This document shows, piece by piece, positions 8,172 to 16,764 of a DNA stretch of 43,900 nt (position 1 is its first letter; each line of letters opens with the position of its first letter). A program made the translations under genes and the position numbers. Location: the NCBI GenBank assembly GCA_001567485.1, contig JZRA01000043.1, positions 1 to 43,900 of the forward strand, in the 5' to 3' direction. The DNA is from Chloroflexi bacterium OLB13. Lineage in GTDB: Bacteria; Chloroflexota; Anaerolineae; Aggregatilineales; Phototrophicaceae. The notes under the pieces were generated by a model, which did no database searches, had not been told where the DNA came from, and was given only the letters and a program-made list of their open reading frames with translations.

Positions 8172-9447
8172 GGCTGCAGCGCGCTGCGAACCGCTTCCTG
8201 CGCGTTCGATTCGCCGGTGATCAGGTCGATCCACGCGGCTTGCATCGCGCGTGCTGCGCCACCCGTCCCAATCAGCTGATCGGTGGAAAACGCGTTGGTC
8301 ATCAAGTTGGAGAGCAGCGCGTTCTCGATGCCGGGGAACGACCAGCGCCGCAGGGCGTTGCGCTGGGTTGGGGGGATCGACAGCGCCTGCGCGAACGTGC
8401 CGTGATGTTCGGCGTTCATCATCCAGTTGATGAAATGGCCGGCAATGGCCTGCTGTTCGGGGTCTTGTGTGACGATCACCCACATCCACGCGTCGATGCT
8501 TGAGACAGGGTCGCCGGTCGAGGTTGGGATCGACGAGAATGCCGTTGGACGTTCAGAGCCGACGAATTGGGCGAGCTGGCTGGTCTTGACGACGCCCGAC
8601 GGGATTTGCCCGGTGGCTATCGCGCGTGAGTAATCGCCCGGTGACGTGTAGTCGACCGACCCCGGCACGATCAGTCCCTCGGTTCTCAGCCTGTCGTAAA
8701 ACGAGAAGACGGACGCGACCGCCGTCTCGGTCAGCGGACTCTCCGGATCGAGGATGCCGCCTGCCGCGCTGTACTGGAGCCACAGCACATCAGCGATGCC
8801 GCTTGAACTAGCGGCGGGCACGACCAGTGGACGATCCAGATCGAACACGGCGTCGAACGTCATGCGCTCAACTGGCTGGCTGCCGGCGTCGTACGCGAAT
8901 AAATAGAGATCGGCGAGATAGGGCAGAGCGTACAGCTGATCGTCGGCGCGTCCAAGCCGCAGCGCCGCCGGGAACAAATCCGCGATTACGGTCGACGCGA
9001 CCCGTCCCTCAATGGGCTGAATTAGTCCGTCCTCGACCGCCCGTACAAGATCGTTCCGACGCAGCAGGGTGATATCCGGAAGCGCGCCGGGGGCCACACC
9101 GTTCGCGCTGCGCAGCGTGGACAGGATGCCGCCGACGTCGCCTTCCACCTTGCGCCGCAGTTCGACCGTGACCCCATCCTGCGTGTTCGAGAATTCGGCG
9201 ACGTCCGCCTCGACAATGGCGGCTACAGCGTCGGCATTGGCGGGCAGCAGCGTATCTGGAAACCAGATCGTGAGCGTGGCAGGCTCAGGTGTTTCAGCCG
9301 TGGGCGCTGCGGTGGGAGCAATTGTCGCCGTGGCCGCAGCGTCGGCGTCGCGACAGCTTGTTCTGCTAGGGCGGCCTCCGGCGGCGAACTGCACGCCGCT
9401 GCGAAGATCGCCACAACGATCGCGGGAACTACGCTATGCCGGAACAT
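8168..9447 (-). CDS. Extracellular solute-binding lipoprotein, frameshifted
   Basis: Family 1-type ABC solute-binding protein, normally a lipoprotein that delivers sugars or other solutes to a membrane permease. The signal sequence starts at ATG 9447 (MFRHSVVPAIVVAIFAAACS, lipobox AAAC), but the mature domain (LTIWFPDTLLPANAD onward, ending ...AVRSALQP) is in another frame. The frames join if one base is restored near 9334-9350, where CTGCGG would read CTGGCGG and give a continuous T/A/P linker. The mature part has typical features: YALPYLADLYLFAYD, SIDAWMWVIV and a C-terminal helix bundle. No permease or ATPase gene is near, so the transporter is orphan here. The start overlaps the LOG gene end by 14 bp. 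The break is probably a sequencing error, though a recent pseudogene cannot be excluded. Confidence 0.8.
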
Positions 9448-9973
9448 GGTTTGAAATGAGGTCGACGACTGCTTCAGGCGTATCCGCGAAGCGCACGTGC
9501 ATCCATCCCTCGTGGTGCATGTACTCCGATTGACTGGTGATGTCGATGATCGGCCGCCAGAAACTGCCGTAGCAAACGGTCGAACGGCGCGGGATATCGC
9601 CGGCGCGCATCAACTCGGCGGCAAACACCATTTCGTTGAGCGTCCCCAAGCCGCCGGGCATGACGACGAACGCATGCGGGGTGAGGACGAGGTGCTCAAG
9701 CCGCTCGCGCAGCGTCTCGAACGGCCGTACTTCGGTCAAATATGGGTTGGGCTTCGAGCCGCGCTGCCGTTCAAACGGCAGGCAGGTCACGCCGATGGTT
9801 GTGCCGCCGGCCTCGTATGCGCCCTGACTCGCCGCCGTCATCACGCCGTTGTAGCCGCCGGTCATCACGGCATACCCCGCTTGCGCCAGAAGACGTCCTA
9901 CCGCAACGCTTTCCTGATAGACCGGATGTGCAGGGGTTGGAAGCGCGCTTCCGAATACAGCAACGATTTTCAC
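9434..9973 (-). CDS. LOG-family / TIGR00730-type Rossmann-fold protein
   Basis: 179-aa protein of the LOG family (once called lysine-decarboxylase-like), whose characterised members hydrolyse cytokinin riboside or purine nucleoside 5'-monophosphates to release the base. The Rossmann N-terminus KIVAVFGSALP is followed by LAQAGYAVMTGGYNGVM and the signature PGGLGTLNE with its catalytic Glu (~110-118). The protein is slightly short and lacks an extended C-terminus. GTG 9973 follows GGAG with 9-nt spacing and lies just after the HIT gene, so HIT, LOG and the solute-binding gene may form one minus-strand run with the crotonase. The exact substrate is not established. Confidence 0.85.
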   Translation of the reverse strand: MKIVAVFGSALPTPAHPVYQESVAVGRLLAQAGYAVMTGGYNGVMTAASQGAYEAGGTTIGVTCLPFERQRGSKPNPYLTEVRPFETLRERLEHLVLTPHAFVVMPGGLGTLNEMVFAAELMRAGDIPRRSTVCYGSFWRPIIDITSQSEYMHHEGWMHVRFADTPEAVVDLISNHVPA

Positions 9974-9979
9974 AATGAC

Positions 9980-10336
9980 TTACTCCGCCGATTTTCGCTT
10001 GAGCATCGGGCCGACTGACTCACCGCCGAGGAGGTGCATGTGCACATGGGGAACCTCTTGTCCGCCGTGTTCGCCGCAGTTGACGATCAACCGGTACCCG
10101 GACTGCGCGATGCCAAGGTCTTCGGCGATGCGGCGGGCCGCGGTGAACATGCGCCCAAGCATCAACTCATCCTCAGCCGTCACCTCCGACACAGTTCGGA
10201 TTTCTTTGTTCGGAACGATCAGGATATGCACCGCGCGTTGGGGGTTGATGTCCCAGAACGCCGTGACGAGATCGTCGCTGTAAACCTTCTTCGACGGGAT
10301 TTCTCCCGCGATGATCTTGGAGAAGATGCTCGGCAT
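9980..10336 (-). CDS. HIT-family (HINT-like) nucleotide hydrolase
   Basis: 118-aa histidine-triad protein of the HINT branch, which hydrolyses adenosine phosphoramidates and similar nucleotide conjugates. The motif HVHMHLLGG carries His97, His99 and His101, and N-C-G-E-H-G-G-Q upstream fits HINT. The N-terminus [17 protein letters not shown] is also classical. Length is full. ATG 10336 follows AGGAGG closely. It lies 10 bp after the crotonase stop and is likely co-transcribed with it. Confidence 0.95.
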   Translation of the reverse strand: MPSIFSKIIAGEIPSKKVYSDDLVTAFWDINPQRAVHILIVPNKEIRTVSEVTAEDELMLGRMFTAARRIAEDLGIAQSGYRLIVNCGEHGGQEVPHVHMHLLGGESVGPMLKRKSAE

Positions 10337-10345
10337 GGGGCCTCC

Positions 10346-11140
10346 TTACTTGCCCTTGAACACAGGCGCGCGCTTTTCGAGAAACGCGCTCACGCCTTCC
10401 CTGAAATCTTCAGTCGTGAACATGACCGCCTGCACGCGCGCTTCGTAATCGGCGGCATCGGTGAGATCGCGTTCCGCAGCGCGGTAGATCGCACGCTTGG
10501 TCATGCCGATCGCACGCGTAGGCAGCGCCGCCAGCTTACGGGCGAGCGCATCCGTTTCTGCTTGCAGCGATTCTGCCGGCACGACGCGGTTCACGATGCC
10601 GGTCGCCAGCGCCCCGTCGGCCGATACACGGTTCTTCGCATCCGCCAGCAGCGCGAATTCTAGGGCCTTCGCCGTGCCAACCGCCCGCTGCAGCAGATAC
10701 GTCAGCCCGCCATCCGGCACAAGGCCGATATTCACGAACGCGGCAAAGATGAAGCTGGCAGCATCCGAGGCGATTCGGAGGTCGCACGCCAGTGCAAGGC
10801 TGGTGCCTGCCCCTGCCGCCGCCCCGTTCACGCTGGCGATAATCGGCTTCGGCATCGCGCGCATCTGATGAGCAAGCGTGTTCAAGCCGGCCCGCAGATA
10901 CTCCGTGATGGGGACGTCGGGATTGGCCTGAATCTCAGCCAGATCGGCGCCGCTGCAGAACCCGCGCCCCGCGCCCGTGAGGACGACTGCGCGTACGGCC
11001 TCATCGCGTTCCGCGGCCTTCAGCGCTGACTTCAGCTCGTCCATCATCGGTGTCGTCAGCGCGTTGAAGGAGTCGGGGCGGTTCAGCGTGATGGTGGCGA
11101 CACCGTCGCTGCTCTGATATCGTAGGAACTGGTACGACAT
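10346..11140 (-). CDS. Enoyl-CoA hydratase/isomerase (crotonase), PaaG-like
   Basis: 264-aa crotonase-fold enzyme. It has the oxyanion-hole region [15 protein letters not shown], then [28 protein letters not shown] and [21 protein letters not shown]. The Asp in VPDGG sits where PaaG-type isomerases place a catalytic acid, and the Glu of classical hydratases at the preceding position is replaced, so isomerase or epoxide-isomerase chemistry is more likely than plain hydration. This is inference from motifs. ATG 11140 follows AAGGAG with 6-nt spacing; the extension to 11164 is rejected. No other phenylacetate genes are present in the window. Confidence 0.88.
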   Translation of the reverse strand: MSYQFLRYQSSDGVATITLNRPDSFNALTTPMMDELKSALKAAERDEAVRAVVLTGAGRGFCSGADLAEIQANPDVPITEYLRAGLNTLAHQMRAMPKPIIASVNGAAAGAGTSLALACDLRIASDAASFIFAAFVNIGLVPDGGLTYLLQRAVGTAKALEFALLADAKNRVSADGALATGIVNRVVPAESLQAETDALARKLAALPTRAIGMTKRAIYRAAERDLTDAADYEARVQAVMFTTEDFREGVSAFLEKRAPVFKGK

Positions 11141-11229
11141 GCTGCGCTCCTTCTCGCGCGTCAATCAGGCCCGATGAATGCAGGCGGACATTGTACCATC
11201 GAACTGAGAGTGGGGGTCAGAATCAGATT

Positions 11230-11745
11230 ATGCGCGGCGCAGATGAACATCGAGAACGTGCCGGTACCGGGCCGGTGACGGTCGCCATCGTGACGGTCAG
11301 CGATACCCGCACGCCCGACACCGACCAGAACCGAATATACCTTGAGCGCCGCCTGACCGAAACTGGGCATCGAGTCGGGCCGTATCGCCTCATCAAAGAC
11401 GAGCCGCAGCAAGTCCGCGATGTGCTTGACGAGTTGGCGTCGACGGCCGGCGTGCAGATCATCCTGTTCAACGGCGGAACCGGTATCGCGCCGCGTGACA
11501 CGACGTTCGACGTCATCAGCGCCAAGCTCGAAAAGACGCTGCCGGGGTTTGGTGAGCTGTTCAGAATGTTGAGCTATCAGGAGGTCGGCGCTGCGGCGAT
11601 GCTCAGCCGGGCGACCGCGGGTGTGTATCGGGGCAGGTTCGTGGTCTCTACGCCGGGCAGCCCCAACGCGGTCGAAGTCGCGTTCGAGAAGCTGATCCTG
11701 CCGGAGATCAACCATCTCGCATGGGAGGTGATCCGCAAGCAGTAA
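11230..11745 (+). CDS. moaB: Molybdenum cofactor biosynthesis protein MoaB/MogA
   Basis: 171-aa MoaB/MogA protein, which adenylylates or binds molybdopterin on the way to molybdenum cofactor. Motifs are [10 protein letters not shown] near the N-terminus, [14 protein letters not shown] (the pterin-binding loop), and [19 protein letters not shown] toward the end. Length matches MoaB. The frame is open back to TTG 11191, but ATG 11230 fits family length better; the ribosome site (a G-rich GAGTGGGGG further upstream) is poor. It lies alone, divergent from the crotonase. The gene indicates that the host makes molybdopterin; MoaB and MogA are hard to separate by sequence alone. Confidence 0.88.
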   Translation: MRGADEHRERAGTGPVTVAIVTVSDTRTPDTDQNRIYLERRLTETGHRVGPYRLIKDEPQQVRDVLDELASTAGVQIILFNGGTGIAPRDTTFDVISAKLEKTLPGFGELFRMLSYQEVGAAAMLSRATAGVYRGRFVVSTPGSPNAVEVAFEKLILPEINHLAWEVIRKQ

Positions 11746-11789
11746 CGTGATCCGCCCGGAAACCTGACCGTTTGGGGGGCGCTGCACCC

Positions 11790-11817
11790 TGTACACCCGG
11801 CGCCGAGACGGTATAAT
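11790..11817 (+). promoter_or_regulatory. Promoter of tRNA-Ser
   Basis: TGTACA (11790-11795) and a perfect TATAAT (11812-11817) are 16 bp apart. The start would be near 11824, just before the tRNA at 11830. Confidence 0.6.
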
Positions 11818-11829
11818 GTCAGGCGCATA

Positions 11830-11917
11830 GGAGAGGTGCCGGAGCGGCCGAACGGGCTCGTCTCGAAAACGAGTATAGGCGATGAGTCTATCGAGGGTTC
11901 GAATCCCTCCCTCTCCG
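11830..11917 (+). tRNA. tRNA-Ser(CGA)
   Basis: 88-nt class II tRNA. Acceptor GGAGAGG (11830-11836) pairs with CCTCTCC (11910-11916), discriminator G at 11917. Anticodon stem CTCGT/ACGAG encloses CTCGAAA, giving anticodon CGA (reads UCG). A long variable arm follows (after ACGAG, containing TATAGGCGATGAGTCTATC). T-arm GAGGG-TTCGAAT-CCCTC is perfect. CCA is not encoded. An unrelated open frame crosses the tRNA; the nitroreductase starts only at 11968. Confidence 0.97.
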
Positions 11918-11927
11918 CAGCATCATC

Positions 11928-11958
11928 AGGCGTCTATTACGGCGCCTGTTTGTTTATT
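11928..11958 (+). terminator. Intrinsic terminator after tRNA-Ser
   Basis: AGGCG (11928-11932) and CGCCT (11943-11947) form a short stem with a 10-nt loop, followed by the T-rich GTTTGTTTATT (11948-11958). It ends just before the nitroreductase ribosome site. Confidence 0.55.
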
Positions 11959-11967
11959 GGAGGCGAC

Positions 11968-12558
11968 ATGACGGATCCCATCCGCAAGCCGCGGCTCGAT
12001 GGCTTGCTTGACTATCTGTTGACTCGGCGCTCGCTGTCGTCCACGAAGTTGACCGGCCCCGGCCCGAACGACGCCGAGCTTGAGCTGATCTTGCGCGCGG
12101 CGACCCGCGTGCCGGATCACGGCAAACTGGCGCCGTGGCGGATTCAGGTCGTGCGCGGTGAGGCGCAGCACACGCTTGGCAAACGGTGGGCCGAGATCTT
12201 CCGCAGGGACAACCCCGCCGCCAGCGACGAACTTATCGAATCCGAGGCGAAACGGCCAGCCCGCGCCCCGCTGCTGCTGATCGTTAGCACACGGATAGAG
12301 AACGTGCAGCGGATCCCGCGTTTCGAGCAGGTGCTGTCTGGGGCAGCGGTGTGTCTCAATGCGATCCATGCCGCAAACGCGCTCGGTTACTTCGCGGCGT
12401 GGAATACCGGTTGGCCGGCGTATCATGCGGACGTGAAAGCCGGCTTGCAGATTCCAGAGAGCGACGAGATCGTGGGACTGATCTATATCGGCAGCGCCAC
12501 GCAGCCCACCGACGAACGATCGCGGCCTGCGCTTGAGGATGTCGTGAGCTATCTGTAA
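11968..12558 (+). CDS. Nitroreductase family protein (YdjA-like)
   Basis: 196-aa FMN-dependent nitroreductase-like protein. RRSLSSTKLTGPGP and AATRVPDHGKLAPWRIQVV match the YdjA branch (PDHGxLxPWR). A later APLLLIV and C-terminal IVGLIYIGSATQP are also family-like. It probably works as an NAD(P)H- or other flavin-linked dimeric reductase; the physiological substrate is unknown. ATG 11968 follows GGAGG at 4-nt spacing. The same frame continues upstream through the tRNA, but that extension is rejected. It ends 5 bp before a strong two-way hairpin that separates it from gcvPB. Confidence 0.9.
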   Translation: MTDPIRKPRLDGLLDYLLTRRSLSSTKLTGPGPNDAELELILRAATRVPDHGKLAPWRIQVVRGEAQHTLGKRWAEIFRRDNPAASDELIESEAKRPARAPLLLIVSTRIENVQRIPRFEQVLSGAAVCLNAIHAANALGYFAAWNTGWPAYHADVKAGLQIPESDEIVGLIYIGSATQPTDERSRPALEDVVSYL

Positions 12559-12562
12559 ACGA

Positions 12563-12590
12563 AACAGCCCGGTTGTGCGGCCGGGCTGTT
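12563..12590. terminator. Bidirectional terminator between nitroreductase and gcvPB
   Basis: AACAGCCCGG (12563-12572) pairs perfectly with CCGGGCTGTT (12581-12590), loop 8. On the minus strand it is followed by TTCGTTTAC, so termination of the gcv operon is best supported; on the plus strand no clear T-tract follows. Confidence 0.7.
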
Positions 12591-12615
12591 GGCGTGTTGC
12601 GCTGTGGAACTGTCG

Positions 12616-14100
12616 TTACGAGTCTTTGAGCAGCGGGGCGCAGCACAACACAAGCTGCTTGGCGGCGCGTACCTCGTCGAGGCGCGACACCGGAGTCTTG
12701 TGCGGCGCGCTGAGCAAAAGCTCGGGGTTTTCCTTCGCTTCCTGCGCGATCTTCTTCATCGCCGTGATGAACTGATCGAGCGTCTCCTTCGTCTCCGTCT
12801 CGGTCGGCTCGATCAGCAGCGCCTCAGGGACGATCAGCGGGAAGTAGTTGGTGGGCGGATGATAGCCGTAGTCCATCAGGCGCTTGCTGATGTCCAGCGC
12901 GTGCACTTTGTCCACGCCCTCGAAATGGCCCTCCAGCACGAACTCATGCCCGCAGGCACGATCATACGGGACAGTGTACGTGTCGCTCAGCCCGACGCGG
13001 ATATAGTTGGCGTTGAGCACGGCATGGCGCGACACCTGATGCAGCCCTTCGCCGCCATACGCCCGGATGTACGCATAGGCTCGGGTGTGCATCCCGAAAT
13101 TACCGTGGAACGCCTTGAGCCGGCCAATCGACTTCTCCGGTGTGACGAACCCGTACAGCGGGGCCTCGTCATCCGTGCCCGGCTCGATGATGTCGACGTG
13201 GGGAGCGGGCAGAAACGGCTTGAGCTTCTCGTTGACGCCTACCGCGCCTGATCCGGGGCCACCGCCGCCATGCGGAGTGCTGAATGTCTTGTGCAGGTTG
13301 TAGTGCATGACGTCGAAGCCGAGCTTACCGGGCTTGACTACGCCCATCAGCGCGTTCATGTTCGCGCCGTCCATGTACATCAGGCCGCCCGCGTCATGAA
13401 CCAGCTCGATGATCTTCAGAATGCCGCGCTCGAACAGGCCGAGTGTGCTGGGAACGGTGATCATCATGCCCGCGATGGTGTCGCGTTCCGGCCCCTCGCA
13501 GATCTTCTTGAGCGCCTCGATGTCGACATCACCTTTGTCGTCGGCTGGTAGTTCGATGACACTCAAGCCCGCCATCGTGACGGTCGCGGGGTTGGTTCCG
13601 TGCGCGCTGTTAGGGACGAGGATCTTCGTCCGCTGCGGCTCGCCACGGTCGATATGATACTTGCGGATCATCAGGATGCCGGCGAATTCGCCGTGCGCCC
13701 CAGCTGCCGGATGTAAGCTGACGCTGTCCAGCCCGCTGACCTCAGCCAGCCACTGCTGAAGCTGATACATCAGCGCCAACGCGCCCTGTGCGCCTTCCCC
13801 GTCGGTCAGCGGATGTAAGCCGGCGAACCCTTCGTAGCGCGCTACATCTTCGTTGATCCGTGGGTTGTACTTCATGGTGCAGCTGCCGAGGGGATAGAAC
13901 CCCTTGTCGATGGCGTAGTTCAACTGGCTCAGCCGCACGAAGTGGCGGATGACCTCGAGTTCGCTGACTTCCGGCAGCTTTAGTTCGGTTCGCAGCAGAT
14001 CGGCTGGCAGCGGGTCAGCCTTCGGCACGTCGAGGCTAGGCAGGTTGGCGCCGATCCGCCCCGGTTGGCTCAGTTCGTAAATCGTCGGTTCGTGCGTCAT
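12616..14100 (-). CDS. gcvPB: Glycine dehydrogenase (decarboxylating) subunit 2
   Basis: 494-aa PLP-bearing half of a split P-protein. With subunit 1 it decarboxylates glycine and transfers the aminomethyl group to lipoyl-GcvH, releasing CO2. The PLP-lysine motif is NLHKTFSTPHGGGGPGSG with Lys271. Other markers are FYPLGSCTMKYNPRINED, SLHPAAGAHGEFAG, NSAHGTNPATV and MYMDGANMNA. The length fits GcvPB. Its ATG overlaps the gcvPA stop (ATGA), so translation is coupled. It is the last gene of the gcvH-MOSC-gcvPA-gcvPB operon and is followed by the hairpin at 12563-12590. Confidence 0.97.
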   Translation of the reverse strand: MTHEPTIYELSQPGRIGANLPSLDVPKADPLPADLLRTELKLPEVSELEVIRHFVRLSQLNYAIDKGFYPLGSCTMKYNPRINEDVARYEGFAGLHPLTDGEGAQGALALMYQLQQWLAEVSGLDSVSLHPAAGAHGEFAGILMIRKYHIDRGEPQRTKILVPNSAHGTNPATVTMAGLSVIELPADDKGDVDIEALKKICEGPERDTIAGMMITVPSTLGLFERGILKIIELVHDAGGLMYMDGANMNALMGVVKPGKLGFDVMHYNLHKTFSTPHGGGGPGSGAVGVNEKLKPFLPAPHVDIIEPGTDDEAPLYGFVTPEKSIGRLKAFHGNFGMHTRAYAYIRAYGGEGLHQVSRHAVLNANYIRVGLSDTYTVPYDRACGHEFVLEGHFEGVDKVHALDISKRLMDYGYHPPTNYFPLIVPEALLIEPTETETKETLDQFITAMKKIAQEAKENPELLLSAPHKTPVSRLDEVRAAKQLVLCCAPLLKDS

Positions 14101-15431
14101 GTCAATGCCTTGAGCGTCTCAACCAATGCGTCGATTTCGGCCTTGCTGTTGGTTTCCGTTACGGCGATCAGCATGTGACCGGCCAGATGCGGGTAGTCGG
14201 CGCCGAGGTCATAGCCGCCGATGATCCCCTGCTCAAGCAAAGCGGCATTCGCCTTCTCGACCGGAACAGGGCACTTGATCACGAACTCGTTGAAGAACGG
14301 CAGTGAACGGTCGACCGAGAAACCGGCCAGTTTTTCGATCTCAGCGGCGGCGTAGTGCGCCTTGTGATAGCACAGCTCCGCAACATGGCGCAGCCCGTTC
14401 TTGCCCAACAGGCTCATATACACACAAGCGGCCAGCGCCATCAGCCCTTGATTGGTGCAGATGTTGCTGCTGGCTTTCTCGCGCTTGATGTCCTGCTCGC
14501 GTGGCCTCAACGTCATCACGTAGGCACGGCGGCCGTCGCTGTCGATCGTCTCGCCGACAATGCGGCCGGCGATCTTGCGGACGTACTCCTGCTTGATGCT
14601 GAAGAAGCCGAGATAAGGCCCGCCGAACTGGAGCCCGACGCCCAGCGGTTGGCCTTCGCCAACAGCGATAGCCGCGCCGAGATCGGCGGGGGACTTGAGT
14701 ATGCCGAGCGCGACTGGATTGACCACCGCGACGAGCAGTGCGCCGACCGCGTGTGCTTTCTCAGCCAACGCCTTCACGTCTTCGATCTGCCCGAAGAAGT
14801 TGGGATACTGGACAGCGACCATCGCCGTATCGCTGTCTACTAGGGTGGCGAGTTCCGCGGCGGAACGCGGCTGGTCGTCCCCGACAATCTCGATCTGCCG
14901 GCCCTGATGATAAGTGCGGACGACCTCGCGGTACTGTGGATGGATACCGCCGCTAAGGACGATCTTGTTCCGCTTGAACCGCGTGACATCGAGCGCGACC
15001 GTGACGGCCTCGGCGAGGCTGGTCGCGCCGTCGTAATGGCTGGCGTTGGCGGCGTCCATGCCGGTCAGCGCGCACATCATCGACTGGTACTCGAACACGG
15101 CTTGCAGCGTGCCTTGGCTGAGTTCGGGCTGATAAGGCGTATAGGCGGTGAAGAACTCGCCGCGCAGCAGGAGGTGGTTGACGGCTGACGGGACGAAATG
15201 ATGGTACGCCCCCGCGCCGCGAAACACGGCGAAGTTCCCCGCGTGGTCGTTGGCCTCCGCATACGCTTTGAGTTCCGCGGCGATTTCGTACTCACTCAGC
15301 GCCGGCGGAATATCGATCTTCGGGAAGCGATGGCTTGCCGGCACCGCGTCGAAGAGGTCTTCGATCGTGGTGACGCCGATCGCGGCGAGCATTTGCTGGC
15401 GGTCTTGCTCGGTGTGTGGGATATACGACAT
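14097..15431 (-). CDS. gcvPA: Glycine dehydrogenase (decarboxylating) subunit 1
   Basis: 444-aa N-terminal-half homologue of P-protein, forming the heterotetramer with GcvPB. Characteristic segments are MSYIPHTEQDRQQML, FRGAGAYHHFVPSAVNHLL, FFTAYTPYQPELSQGTLQ, VFEYQSMMCALTGMDAANAS and YDGATSLAEA, then GVGLQFGGPYLGFFS and TLRPREQDIKREKASSNICT. Length and order are standard. It starts 16 bp after the MOSC gene and overlaps gcvPB. Expression is expected to follow glycine through the riboswitch upstream of gcvH. Confidence 0.97.
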   Translation of the reverse strand: MSYIPHTEQDRQQMLAAIGVTTIEDLFDAVPASHRFPKIDIPPALSEYEIAAELKAYAEANDHAGNFAVFRGAGAYHHFVPSAVNHLLLRGEFFTAYTPYQPELSQGTLQAVFEYQSMMCALTGMDAANASHYDGATSLAEAVTVALDVTRFKRNKIVLSGGIHPQYREVVRTYHQGRQIEIVGDDQPRSAAELATLVDSDTAMVAVQYPNFFGQIEDVKALAEKAHAVGALLVAVVNPVALGILKSPADLGAAIAVGEGQPLGVGLQFGGPYLGFFSIKQEYVRKIAGRIVGETIDSDGRRAYVMTLRPREQDIKREKASSNICTNQGLMALAACVYMSLLGKNGLRHVAELCYHKAHYAAAEIEKLAGFSVDRSLPFFNEFVIKCPVPVEKANAALLEQGIIGGYDLGADYPHLAGHMLIAVTETNSKAEIDALVETLKALT

Positions 15432-15447
15432 AGGGGTACGCGCTTCT

Positions 15448-16122
15448 CTACTTGGGGGCGCTCACAGCCGCAAGCGCCTTCGTCGCCATCTTTTGCCAGA
15501 ACGTCGCAACTTCGGGTGCGGTCGCGAGTTGATATACCGAGTCGATGAACTCGCTGGGCATGTCGATCACATCAAAGCAGTGGGCAATCGTCAAGCTGGG
15601 CCGCGGCCGATCAACGAGGATCAGCTCGGTATCGGCGCTGATTGCGCCTTCGTTCAGCACGCGGAAATTCCATCCGGTGCGGCGCAGTGAATACACCCGG
15701 TCTAACAGATCGGGTTGATTCCAGCGCCGCGAAATCTTCCAGCACGGATATCTCGGCCCGGTGACTTGCATGACAAGATCGCCGGCCTTGTAAATGTCAC
15801 CGATGCAGACGCTTGTTTCGTCCTGCCCGTCGATGGTTAGATTCTCGCCGAAGCCGCCGGGTGTCAGATCGAGGTGGGGGAGTTCGGCGCGCCACACCGG
15901 ATAGTGTGCGCTCGCATAACCAAGCGCTGCTTTATCCGGGCCACCGTGATTCTTTGTGTCCGCTTGCGCATCGCCGACGACTCCGAGCTTCGTGACACGC
16001 ACAGCGCCGGACACCGGATACTTCCAGAATGCGGAAGTCCATTCGGCTTCACGCCCATCGGTCGGGTGGGTGTGGATGTGCGTTTGCGGTTGGCCGACGT
16101 TGACTGAGATGACGCGTATCAC
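15448..16122 (-). CDS. MOSC-domain protein (YiiM-like) in the gcv operon
   Basis: 224-aa MOSC protein related to YiiM, whose characterised member is a molybdenum-cofactor enzyme reducing N-hydroxylated bases. It has VGDAQADTKNHGGPDKAALGY, GGFGENLTIDG, and PRYPCWKIS with the conserved Cys127, a likely cofactor ligand. The C-terminal three-helix region (EFIDSVYQLA...) is also YiiM-like. GTG 16122 begins 3 nt after the gcvH stop, so the gene is inside the glycine-cleavage operon between gcvH and gcvPA. That placement is unusual. A moaB gene in the same window supports cofactor supply. No known step of glycine cleavage needs a MOSC protein; the link is inferred from position alone. Confidence 0.88.
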   Translation of the reverse strand: MIRVISVNVGQPQTHIHTHPTDGREAEWTSAFWKYPVSGAVRVTKLGVVGDAQADTKNHGGPDKAALGYASAHYPVWRAELPHLDLTPGGFGENLTIDGQDETSVCIGDIYKAGDLVMQVTGPRYPCWKISRRWNQPDLLDRVYSLRRTGWNFRVLNEGAISADTELILVDRPRPSLTIAHCFDVIDMPSEFIDSVYQLATAPEVATFWQKMATKALAAVSAPK

Positions 16123-16125
16123 GAG

Positions 16126-16521
16126 CTAACGACCCTCGCAGTGCTTCGCATACGCGGCGGCGTCCATCAGGTCGCTTAAGTCAGGCGCGCCGTCCAGCTT
16201 GATCTTCATCAACCATGCCTCGCCATATGGGTCGGTGTTGATGGTTTCCGGCGCATCGACCAGCGCCGCGTTCAATTCGACGACCGTGCCGCTGACAAAC
16301 GAGTAAATCTCGCTCGCCGCCTTGACGGATTCGATGATCGCGATCTCATCACCTACGGCCACCGACCCACCTTTGTCGACTTTATAGTCGACAAACACGA
16401 TGTCGTTGAGCGCGTCCTGCGCGTAGTCGCTAATGCCTACCGTGGCGATATCGCCCTCGATCCGAACCCACTCATCGCTCTTGGCATACTTCAGGTCTTC
16501 AGGGAATTTCAGATCCGCCAT
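16126..16521 (-). CDS. gcvH: Glycine cleavage system H protein
   Basis: 131-aa lipoyl carrier. Lys67 in ESVKAASEIYSF is the lipoylation site, in the classical E-S-V-K-A context. The N-terminus KYAKSDEWVRIEGDIATVGISDYAQ and C-terminus PYGEAWLMKIKL match the family. It shuttles the aminomethyl and dihydrolipoyl groups between P, T and L proteins. ATG 16521 follows AAAGGA at 6 nt. It is first in the operon, about 55 bp after the riboswitch terminator, so its expression depends directly on antitermination. No lipoate ligase or L-protein gene is in the window. Confidence 0.98.
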   Translation of the reverse strand: MADLKFPEDLKYAKSDEWVRIEGDIATVGISDYAQDALNDIVFVDYKVDKGGSVAVGDEIAIIESVKAASEIYSFVSGTVVELNAALVDAPETINTDPYGEAWLMKIKLDGAPDLSDLMDAAAYAKHCEGR

Positions 16522-16576
16522 GACTTATCCTTTCAATTCACACACCATCTCACCGGCGCGAATGCTAGAAGCATAA

Positions 16577-16619
16577 CGAAAACAGAGTGCGCCACAAAAC
16601 CGCTGTGTGCGCACCCTGT
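16577..16619 (-). terminator. Riboswitch-controlled intrinsic terminator before gcvH
   Basis: On the minus strand ACAGGGTGCGC (16619-16609) pairs with GCGCACTCTGT (16592-16582), with one G-U pair and an inner CACA/TGTG extension, then TTTTCGTT. Its 5' arm includes CAGGGTG, which can instead pair with CACTCTG (16637-16631) just before it. The two structures exclude each other, which is the layout of a transcriptional switch. Confidence 0.8.
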
Positions 16620-16745
16620 CGGACAGCCTTCAGAGTGACTCGCGGACGAATCCTATCGGCCTGAGAGTTTCGCGCGTGGTGACGCGGATCACGCGGCGCG
16701 CTTGCCCCTTCGGCGGCCGGACTGTTACCCGGCGCTCTCTTCGTC
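16612..16745 (-). ncRNA. Glycine riboswitch, single aptamer with ghost stem
   Basis: Read on the minus strand. P1 is GACGAA (16745-16740) with TTCGTC (16650-16645). P2 is GAGAG (16739-16735) with CTCTC (16667-16663). The conserved core CGCCGAAGGGGCAA is at 16715-16702, and CTCTCAGGC follows the third arm, all as in glycine aptamers. Only one aptamer is present. Downstream, CACTCTG (16637-16631) and CAGGGTG (16618-16612) can form the short stem of a ghost second aptamer. That stem competes with the terminator at 16577-16619, so glycine binding should favour read-through into gcvH, MOSC, gcvPA and gcvPB. Motif identity is seen; ligand and direction are inferred from the family. Confidence 0.9.
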
Positions 16746-16764
16746 GACGATCGAATTGGGCAGA

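Noticed and set aside
11836..11967. Open frame extending the nitroreductase back through tRNA-Ser
   Set aside because: The frame is open by chance across the tRNA; the tRNA fold, its terminator and the GGAGG at 11961-11965 place the start at 11968.
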